Source of the DNA: a virus
DNA length: 46,830 nucleotides
Strand: one strand, 5' to 3'
IMG/VR virus record: IMGVR_UViG_3300050014_000280
Coordinates: 1-46,830 of that record
Numbering within the stretch: the first letter of the stretch is position 1; each line of letters starts with the position of its first letter. Below the pieces are notes generated by a model, which saw only the letters and a list, made by a program, of their open reading frames with translations, was not told where the DNA came from and did no database searches. Positions 1 through 5,400 of the stretch are shown piece after piece. A program made the translations under genes and the position numbers.

Positions 1-269
1 GGTTTCCAGGTGAGAGTCGGAGTTCGGGGAACTTGGCTCGGCTTCCGACGTGGTGAACCTCGAATGATCGCTCTTGGGATTCGTGGTGCCGGCCGCATCG
101 CTGGCAGGTTCCCCGATCCCGCGCCCACACAGCCGCACTGACGCGCTTCCACTCTTTCGAAGTGTAGAAGGCATCATGCTCTGCGGTGATCCCGCCGCGC
201 CAACAGTGGTTGTTGGCCCCGCGGTTGTGATCGTACGCGCAAGCAGGGCTGCAAAATCGGCGGTCGCGG
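1..269. repeat. Left copy of the terminal (circularising) repeat
   Basis: Bases 1-269 match 46562-46830 in the same orientation, with mismatches at 128, 143, 221 and 223 (partners 46689, 46704, 46782 and 46784). Two minus-strand reading frames, the methyltransferase and the nested HNH gene, continue in phase from base 1 into 46561, so the simplest reading is a circular or circularly permuted molecule with an assembly overlap. The mismatches mean the two ends were built from slightly different molecules, or that two copies of this segment truly exist. Confidence 0.9.
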
Positions 270-544
270 TATGTCGGAGAAACCATGCGTTCGCGTCCGC
301 AATGCTCGCAGACAGCAAGCACCTTCCGAGACTGTGTATCTGAAGATCGCCGGTTGCGTAGTTGAGTAGCACATTCACGGCTACAGCACTCTCGCAATCT
401 TGACGGGGTGTGCTGGAACTCATGCCCGCAGACGGCGCAGACGGAGGTGACGCGCTTCCGACGGCACGCGAGACACTCTTTGGCGACCTGCGACTTGGGC
501 GCTCCGCAGGCGCATTTCTCTGAGTGTTCTCGGCTGAGAGGCAT
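1..544 (-). CDS. HNH homing endonuclease nested in dcm, N-terminal part (continues at the right end)
   Basis: From ATG at 544 this frame encodes a Cys-rich protein with several zinc-knuckle pairs (CACG, CLAC, CAVCG, CCSREC, CEHCG, FCSPAC), then the NNHCWRGG linker and a classical HNH core beginning WARDRGTCQRCG. It runs off base 1 and resumes at 46561 in phase. The joined gene spans 636 bases and encodes 211 residues. It sits in a different reading frame from the methyltransferase around it and fills almost the whole insert. Family knowledge: such HNH proteins are homing endonucleases that spread their own gene into a conserved target, here the dcm motif IX/X junction. Confidence 0.85.
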   Translation of the reverse strand, partial: MPLSREHSEKCACGAPKSQVAKECLACRRKRVTSVCAVCGHEFQHTPSRLRECCSRECATQLRNRRSSDTQSRKVLAVCEHCGRERMVSPTYRDRRFCSPACAYDHNRGANNHCWRGGITAEHDAFYTSKEWKRVSAAVWARDRGTCQRCGRHHESQERSFEVHHVGSRAKFPELRLSPGN

Positions 545-1836
545 ACCGTGATTATAGCAGTTTCTTCGACTTCAGGGAATCCCTGTAGCCGCTCGCACTC
601 CAGCGGCGTGAGTCGGCGCACGGCGTACCCTGCACGGGCGAGCCGCGGCGGCTCGCCCGTGGTGAGCGCGAAGCTGCTGCCGTCGTCGCGTGTGGCGATC
701 TGCTGGCCCGGCCGCTTGCTGAACGCGGGGGCCATGACAATCGGCGGCCCGTCGTGGACCGTCGTGAGCGTCGGCGAGAAGCCTTCGGTTATCTCGGCGT
801 TCGCGCATCCCTGCGCCATTACGAGCATCTTGTCGCCGCCACCCTGCGATTCCCGGAGCGCGAATGAGCAATCGTCGCCGAGTTCGATGTCGGCACCGTC
901 CTCGCGGCCCCGGAGGGCGACCGCCACGGCTCCGTAGCCGCTCCCAGGCTTACCGCCGCCCGTCGAGAGTGCGTGTGCCACGTCAGACGTGACGACCTCG
1001 CCGCGGTGGTTCTCGGAGAAGGACACCGCGTCCGGCACCATGACACCGTGCAGGTCGCGTGTCGTGAGCGAGTACATCGCGCCGTCATCGTTGATGCCTA
1101 TGCCGTTTTGCTTCCGTTCGCGGGGGCAGTTGACCGACTGGAGCGCCACCTCCGGAACGAGATGGCCCGCTGCGGCTCCACTGGCCCCAGGGTCATAGCC
1201 ACCCGTTCCAGCTCGAGCCTCAAGGGTTCCGGCAACTCCCGCTCCCGATTCGCGGCGCGGCGCAGGATGCCCGCGCAGGCTTTCGCGCTCAAGTAGTACC
1301 GCTGCGGCACGCTGCCAGTCGGCTCCAGCACATCCGACAACGAACACACGCCGGCGTCGCTGGGGGACGGCACGAGAGTGTGATTCCACTCGGACGTATT
1401 GAGCGTCCAGCACTCGGTAGGCGAACCCATACCCGAGTTCGACCAGCCCCCCGAGGAAGGCTCCAAACGCCCGTCCGCCATCGACCGACAGCACACCGGG
1501 GACGTTTTCCCAGACCACCCACTCTGGGCGCACAGCATCAACAGCGCGGAGATATTCGAGGGCCAGGTTGCCACGAGGGTCAGCCAGTCCCTTCCGCAGT
1601 CCTGCGACGCTGAAGGCTTGGCAGGGACTTCCTCCAACGAGAACATCGACTCCTGCATACGGGCTCCAGTCGGTCACGGCGGTGATATCGCCCAGGTTCG
1701 GCACGGACGGGTAGCGATGCGCGAGTACCGCACTCGGGAACGGTGCCGGATCGGCGAACGCGACCGGCTCCCATCCGAGCGGCTCCCACGCGACGGAGGC
1801 CGCCTCGATTCCCGAGAACAGCGAAAGGTAGTTCAC
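1..1836 (-). CDS. dcm: DNA cytosine-5 methyltransferase, N-terminal part (continues at the right end)
   Basis: C5-cytosine methyltransferase, which transfers a methyl group from SAM to cytosine, probably protecting phage DNA from restriction. Visible motifs: I (LSLFSGIEAASVAW, first 20 residues), IV with catalytic Cys (GGSPCQAFS, about residue 70), VI (VVWENVPG, about 110), VIII (PQRRRRVFVVG, about 160) and IX (RRLTPLECERLQGFP, ending at base 574). GTG at 1836 is chosen because it overlaps the upstream TGA as GTGA; an in-frame ATG lies at 1848. After GFP the homology stops and a foreign insert begins, but the frame stays open to base 1 and continues at 46561. The joined frame would be 685 residues, about 464 without the insert. 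Target specificity is unknown. Confidence 0.9.
   Translation of the reverse strand, partial: MNYLSLFSGIEAASVAWEPLGWEPVAFADPAPFPSAVLAHRYPSVPNLGDITAVTDWSPYAGVDVLVGGSPCQAFSVAGLRKGLADPRGNLALEYLRAVDAVRPEWVVWENVPGVLSVDGGRAFGAFLGGLVELGYGFAYRVLDAQYVRVESHSRAVPQRRRRVFVVGCAGADWQRAAAVLLERESLRGHPAPRRESGAGVAGTLEARAGTGGYDPGASGAAAGHLVPEVALQSVNCPRERKQNGIGINDDGAMYSLTTRDLHGVMVPDAVSFSENHRGEVVTSDVAHALSTGGGKPGSGYGAVAVALRGREDGADIELGDDCSFALRESQGGGDKMLVMAQGCANAEITEGFSPTLTTVHDGPPIVMAPAFSKRPGQQIATRDDGSSFALTTGEPPRLARAGYAVRRLTPLECERLQGFPEVEETAIITVCLSAENTQRNAPAERPSRRSPKSVSRAVGSASPPSAPSAGMSSSTPRQDCESAVAVNVLLNYATGDLQIHSLGRCLLSASIADANAWFLRHTATADFAALLARTITTAGPTTTVGAAGSPQSMMPSTLRKSGSASVRLCGRGIGEPASDAAGTTNPKSDHSRFTTSEAEPSSPNSDSHLET
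551..559 (-). promoter_or_regulatory. Extended -10 promoter for the nested HNH gene (probably leaderless)
   Basis: On the minus strand TGCTATAAT (559 down to 551) is a perfect extended -10 (TGN-TATAAT). Only six bases separate TATAAT from the HNH ATG at 544, so transcription would begin at about the A of the start codon and give a leaderless mRNA. There is no good -35 hexamer, which extended -10 promoters do not need. It lies inside the insert, about 15 bases from its dcm-proximal edge, so the mobile unit seems to carry its own promoter. Confidence 0.5.
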
Positions 1837-2270
1837 GACACCCCCCATGCCCTATGCCACGCAGCCTTCCCGCCGGCGCGGTACGCCTTCACCGCACGCC
1901 AGCAGGAGCACTCGCCGCACAGCCGCCAGTCCTTGTGGTGATGCCCCGGCGCGAAACCCATGCCGCGCTTGTGCTTCCACGAGGGCATGAACTGGAACAG
2001 CCCGGTGGCGCCGGTGTGCTTGTTGACCGAGTGCGGATGGAAGTGGGACTCGCGTTCGACGATGCGCAGGCCGCGCGAGAGGACCCAGCGCGTAGAGGCC
2101 GCGCTCAGGTGGTAGTGGTCGGCCGCCGCAGTGATGTAGCCGCGCACCTGCGACCGGGTGAGCGTGGTTGCGGCGTGCGCTGGCGTGACACCGAGCGCCA
2201 GCAGCAGCGCGACCACGAGCGCGATCGCCAGCAGATAGACCACGAGGATCAGCGCGCGGACCCGGTTCAT
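1833..2270 (-). CDS. Secreted lytic transglycosylase (SLT/lysozyme-like)
   Basis: 145 residues. An N-terminal hydrophobic segment (residues 6-33, ending AHA) looks like a signal peptide or anchor. The rest matches the soluble lytic transglycosylase fold: VERESHFHPHSVN with a probable catalytic Glu at 74, then GATGLFQFMPSW. It should cleave the glycan backbone of peptidoglycan outside the membrane. It is encoded in the early unit, away from the lysis cassette at 13-14.7 kb, so a role other than final lysis is possible. Start ATG 2270 overlaps the upstream stop as ATGA; its TGA overlaps the dcm GTG. Confidence 0.8.
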   Translation of the reverse strand: MNRVRALILVVYLLAIALVVALLLALGVTPAHAATTLTRSQVRGYITAAADHYHLSAASTRWVLSRGLRIVERESHFHPHSVNKHTGATGLFQFMPSWKHKRGMGFAPGHHHKDWRLCGECSCWRAVKAYRAGGKAAWHRAWGVS

Positions 2271-2590
2271 GCGCTCTCCTCGGACGGCTTCGGGCCAGGG
2301 GTGGCGTCGTATGCGGTCAGGGCGGCGCGGAGCCGCTCGCTGTTGCGCGACACGTTCCCGTACGTCGGTGGCACCATGCCGCGTGCCGCCTCCACCACAC
2401 GCACCGCCGCGTCACGCTGGCGCTCGGCGGTGGCGAGGCGGGTGAGGATGCGGTCGAAGGCGGGCAGGCACAGCCACGTCGCGGGGTCGAACACGTTGCA
2501 GACGCTTGCCCCGGCGCACTCGTCCGTGCAGCAGCCGCCCATCGCCAGCCGCACCAGCGCCTCGTCCGTTCCAGCCGGGGTGTTAGGCAT
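2267..2590 (-). CDS. Hypothetical protein, 107 aa, with Cys cluster
   Basis: No family recognised. The protein starts MPNTPAGTDEAL and has a Cys cluster (GGCCTDECAGASVC, CLP) followed by a helical stretch and the motif MVPPTYGNVSRNSERL. ATG 2590 is preferred over longer in-frame starts because the longer version would cover the upstream gene; the chosen start overlaps that gene by 8 bases, a spacing seen repeatedly in this unit. Its stop overlaps the transglycosylase start by 4 bases. Confidence 0.65.
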   Translation of the reverse strand: MPNTPAGTDEALVRLAMGGCCTDECAGASVCNVFDPATWLCLPAFDRILTRLATAERQRDAAVRVVEAARGMVPPTYGNVSRNSERLRAALTAYDATPGPKPSEESA

Positions 2591-2855
2591 CGGTGGCCTC
2601 GCTCTCGTAGTCCCACATCGGGCATCCCTCTCCACACTCGACTCCGTGGATGAGGAACGCCATGCACACATTCGGGCAGTCACCGTCGAGCAGACAATGA
2701 TCGCGGACTTCTGCGCTCACATCGTCGCCGATGTAGCCGTACACCTGATTCTCGTCGCGCACCCATGCTTGGTCGCCGCTGATAGCAACGATGGCGGGGG
2801 TCGAACAAGACGGAGTGTGCTGCACGCGGTCGCCGGGTGCGAATGTGTCAGTCAT
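2583..2855 (-). CDS. Hypothetical protein, 90 aa, N-terminal beta-barrel-like and Cys-rich C-terminus
   Basis: Starts MTDTFAPGDRVQH and contains a small SH3/KOW-like pattern (GDRVQHTP, PAIVAISGDQAWVRDENQ), then a Cys-rich tail with about six cysteines (DHCLLDGDCPNVC, GVECGEGCP) that could bind a metal. It overlaps both neighbours by 8 bases. The function is unknown; a nucleic-acid or metal-binding role is a guess from composition. Confidence 0.65.
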   Translation of the reverse strand: MTDTFAPGDRVQHTPSCSTPAIVAISGDQAWVRDENQVYGYIGDDVSAEVRDHCLLDGDCPNVCMAFLIHGVECGEGCPMWDYESEATDA

Positions 2856-3033
2856 GCGGTGCCTCCTCGCCGTTGTCACGCTGCTCGATCCGCTCGTGGA
2901 TGCGGCGGTCGTTCTCGAAGTCGACCTCGGCCTGCGCCGCGTCGGGGACATGCGCGCAGTTCGGATGGAACTCGGCACACAGTCCGTGGCCGCACGGGGC
3001 CATCCAGCAGGTCGCGGGATCCGGGTCACTCAT
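2848..3033 (-). CDS. Small hypothetical protein, 61 aa
   Basis: Starts MSDPDPATCW at ATG 3033, overlapping the end of the helicase-loader gene by 8 bases. The N-terminal half holds C and H residues (CGHGLCAEFHPNC) that could bind zinc; the C-terminal half is charged and helical (VDFENDRRIHERIEQRDNGEEAP). No known family recognised. Position and coupling place it in the replication operon. Confidence 0.6.
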   Translation of the reverse strand: MSDPDPATCWMAPCGHGLCAEFHPNCAHVPDAAQAEVDFENDRRIHERIEQRDNGEEAPHD

Positions 3034-3667
3034 CGTCGGTGCCACCACGGAGTTCCCTCCTCTCGCGGTGCTTGCGAACGCGCCAGGACTCGCCCTCGAC
3101 CGCGATCTTGTCGGTGAGTTCCACGAGTCGATCCGTGATGCGTTCGCCGTAGCACTCCTTGAGCTCGTCGTAGTCGAGGTTGCTCGTGGCGATGAACGGG
3201 ATCTGGCGCAGGCTCGCATCATCGAAGAACGCGCCGAGCCTGTCCGGTATCCAGTCGGCCGGCTTCTCAGCTCCGATGTCGTCCAGCAGGATGATGTCGA
3301 ACGGCCTGCCCCGCCAGTCGCGAACGGACAGAGGAGCGGGCGCCGCACGGCCGCCGCCGAAGCTGGCGAGCGTGGCTGCGAGGTAGCGCGTGATGCTGAT
3401 GACGCCCACGGAGATCCCCGCGGACGCGAGGTCGTAAGCGAGCGACCAGGCGATGTGCGACTTGCCCACCCCGGCGGGTCCGGTCAGGAACACGCCGACA
3501 TGCTCCTCGCGCAGGTTCTCGAGCGCGTCGGCTCTCCACGCCTTCGCCGCCTTGAGCGCCTTGCGGAGTGCGGGCGTCGGCGTCTTGAAGGTGCCGAGCC
3601 CTTCGTTGATGAACTTCGGAGGTATCCATTCGAGCAGCGATACCAGCGTGAGCGGCATCTCGTCCAA
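3026..3667 (-). CDS. DnaC-like AAA+ helicase loader
   Basis: 213 residues. Walker A GPAGVGKS (63-70), Walker B FDIILLDDIGAE (123-134) and sensor-1-like FIATSNL (about 158) identify an AAA+ ATPase of the DnaC/IstB type. In phages these proteins load the host or phage replicative helicase at an origin. The initiator gene lies immediately upstream, and no helicase gene is visible in the window, so a host helicase is the probable partner. The N-terminal 50 residues would be the helicase-binding part by analogy. Confidence 0.85.
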   Translation of the reverse strand: MDEMPLTLVSLLEWIPPKFINEGLGTFKTPTPALRKALKAAKAWRADALENLREEHVGVFLTGPAGVGKSHIAWSLAYDLASAGISVGVISITRYLAATLASFGGGRAAPAPLSVRDWRGRPFDIILLDDIGAEKPADWIPDRLGAFFDDASLRQIPFIATSNLDYDELKECYGERITDRLVELTDKIAVEGESWRVRKHRERRELRGGTDDE

Positions 3668-3683
3668 GATGTGCTCCCTTCTC

Positions 3684-4637
3684 TCAGAGGCCAGCGTAGG
3701 CGTTCGGCCGGCCCGACTTGAAGTTCCGTGCGCTCAGTCCGCTTTTCTTGCCGTTCGCGTGCATCTCGCGCTCGATGGGATCGGCCTCGTCGAGGAAGCG
3801 CTCGTAGCCTCTGGCGCGCTGCATGAAGTCGGCGAGCGTCCATCGGTAGGTCCACTGCGACTTCGGGTCGAGCAGACAGACGCCGAAGTTGGCGATGGCG
3901 TGTTCGAGCTCAGTGAGCGACTCCTCGCTGCTGCGCGACATGTCGAGCGTTTCGAGTGCCTTCGTGATCGCCTTCTCCATCACCGGGGTCATCGCTAGGT
4001 GCTGTGTCAGGTGCTTGCCCTGGAACTCGTAGGACTTCCAGAACTCGAAGATGCGATCGAGCCGATCATCGCGAACCTTCGCGGGCGCGCGCTTCCTTGT
4101 CTTCTTCACTGGAAGATCATCAAGGTCAACACCATGTAGTTCTTTTAGCCCCCCGTTTTTCGCGGCATGTCCTACCGTGACGCCGGGGGTCACGGCACTA
4201 CCTTCGACCTGCGCTTTCTTCTTCGCGCGCGCGAGGACTTCCGATTCTACCGTGTCCTCCCACGACACGGCACTCTCGGGCGTGTCCACTTTGTCCACAG
4301 AGTTATCCACAGGCTGTGAACACGGGTTCTCGCACGCGAATCCGCATCCGGTCCGGTGCAGCGTCACACTGAGCCCCGCGCTGTCGCGCCCGTTCACCTT
4401 GCCGCCGGAGAACACAGCGAGGTCGAGATCGGAAAGCATCCCGAGTGCCTTGCGGAGCGTCTGGTAGGAGGTGCCGGACATCTCGACGAGCTCCTTGTGC
4501 GAGGTGGTGAATGGTGTGCCGTATTCGGGGCACAGCCGCAGAAGCGCGCCGTAGACAATGAACCCGTAGGGTCCCATCGCGCGCAGTTTCGAGAGCGCGT
4601 AGCGGGTCAGCGGTATGCAGCCGGAGGGCGCGCTCAC
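3684..4637 (-). CDS. Replication initiator with winged-helix N-terminus
   Basis: 317 residues. The N-terminal 90 residues read as a winged helix (LTRYALSKLRAMGPYGFIVYGALLR, then TSYQTLRKALGMLSDLDLAVFSGGKV). The middle is a charged linker and the C-terminal 120 residues are helical with aromatic residues (DRIFEFWKSYEF, WTYRWTLADFMQRARGYERFL), as in phage initiators placed before a DnaC-like loader. GTG 4637 is chosen because it overlaps the upstream TGA as GTGA; a start at 4664 would intrude further. The linker-coding DNA contains two dyad repeats and two DnaA boxes, so the origin seems to lie inside this gene. Confidence 0.8.
   Translation of the reverse strand: MSAPSGCIPLTRYALSKLRAMGPYGFIVYGALLRLCPEYGTPFTTSHKELVEMSGTSYQTLRKALGMLSDLDLAVFSGGKVNGRDSAGLSVTLHRTGCGFACENPCSQPVDNSVDKVDTPESAVSWEDTVESEVLARAKKKAQVEGSAVTPGVTVGHAAKNGGLKELHGVDLDDLPVKKTRKRAPAKVRDDRLDRIFEFWKSYEFQGKHLTQHLAMTPVMEKAITKALETLDMSRSSEESLTELEHAIANFGVCLLDPKSQWTYRWTLADFMQRARGYERFLDEADPIEREMHANGKKSGLSARNFKSGRPNAYAGL
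4173..4311. other. Putative replication origin inside the initiator gene: two dyads and two DnaA boxes
   Basis: Two 26-bp dyads, TACCGTGWC-N7-GWCACGGCAC, lie at 4173-4198 and 4248-4273 in the same orientation. Two DnaA boxes follow: TTGTCCACA (4291-4299) and TTATCCACA (4303-4311), 12 bases apart. The same two elements recur in the divergent intergenic region at 41.4-41.8 kb. An origin within the initiator coding sequence is the lambda O arrangement. The dyad could instead be a regulator operator; the DnaA boxes argue for replication. Confidence 0.7.
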
Positions 4638-5173
4638 TTGGATCCGGCACCGCCCCAGGGCCACACGATCGCACTCACGATTCCGAGCCGCTCCTTGTTC
4701 GTCTTCGGGCGGCGCCCGAGCGCAGTCTCGCCCATCTGCCAGAGCAGGAACGCATCGGCCTCGTCGTTGTTGCTGCCCTCGAAGCCGAAGTCGCGGATGG
4801 CGTGGGCCATCATCATGTCCTTGCTGGCGTTGCCGTTGTGAGCCGCGAACCGCTTGAGAGCCGCTGGCGGGATGTCCACCCAGGGGATGTCGCCTTCGAG
4901 CAGCATGAGTTTCACGATGCCGGTGAGCTGTCCCGTGTCGAACGCCGCAGGTGAGCGATGTACCGAGCCTTCGACCACCACATGCGTCGTGCCGGTATCT
5001 GCGATCTCCTTGCGGATGGTGAGCGCGATGTGGCGGCAGCGCATGATGTCGCCGTGGAGTTTGTCGGCCGTCGGCTTGGTGACGATGCGCGTCGTCAAAC
5101 CGTCCGGCCGCGCGAGTCCGGTGCCTGTCAGGGACAGGTCGAGCCCCATCATCCGAACCGCGTCCTGCGTCAT
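4634..5173 (-). CDS. RuvC-like Holliday junction resolvase / RNase H-fold nuclease
   Basis: 179 residues. Acidic residues typical of RuvC are in place: GLDLSLTGTG (D12), VVVEGS (E68) and NNDEADAFLLW (D137/D140). The fold cleaves branched DNA, resolving recombination or replication intermediates before packaging. It lies between SbcC and the initiator and overlaps both neighbouring genes by 4 bases, so it is part of the replication/recombination operon. Confidence 0.8.
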   Translation of the reverse strand: MTQDAVRMMGLDLSLTGTGLARPDGLTTRIVTKPTADKLHGDIMRCRHIALTIRKEIADTGTTHVVVEGSVHRSPAAFDTGQLTGIVKLMLLEGDIPWVDIPPAALKRFAAHNGNASKDMMMAHAIRDFGFEGSNNDEADAFLLWQMGETALGRRPKTNKERLGIVSAIVWPWGGAGSK

Positions 5174-5400
5174 GGACGACTCCCCTCCGAGATGGAACTG
5201 AGAGTATGCGCCACTGGATCGGCGGCTTGCAAGATGCTCTCGACGGTGACTGACCGGATGCCCAGCAGCGGGAACGCGATGAGCACGGACAGGCGGTTCG
5301 CGGACGGTTTGAGGATGTAGCCCTGCTCTGCGAGTGGGGCGAGCCGAACGAGCGCCTGCGTCATGTTGATGTCGCGCAAGAGTGCGAGCGCGTCATCCAC
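5170..5400 (-). CDS. Hypothetical protein, 76 aa
   Basis: Starts MDDALALLRDINMTQ and has a helical N-terminus, then a possible beta-rich middle (YILKPSANRLSVLIAFPLLG). No family recognised. It overlaps the SbcC stop by 8 bases and the resolvase start by 4, which supports it being a real, coupled gene. Confidence 0.65.
   Translation of the reverse strand: MDDALALLRDINMTQALVRLAPLAEQGYILKPSANRLSVLIAFPLLGIRSVTVESILQAADPVAHTLSSISEGSRP

Noticed and set aside
544-573. Group I intron around the HNH gene
   Set aside because: Only about 29 bases separate the dcm break from the HNH ATG and the HNH stop is flush with dcm resumption, leaving no room for a catalytic core outside the ORF. The splice-site rule (U before, G at end) can be met, so it is not fully excluded.
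1098-1658. Separate 186-codon minus-strand gene inside dcm
   Set aside because: It is an out-of-frame shadow; the frame with methyltransferase motifs I-IX covers the same bases.
1743-1789. Earlier start for the methyltransferase or a gene overlapping the transglycosylase
   Set aside because: An ATG at 1848 is in frame, but GTG 1836 gives the family-typical NYLSLFSGIEAA start and the GTGA overlap used repeatedly in this unit.
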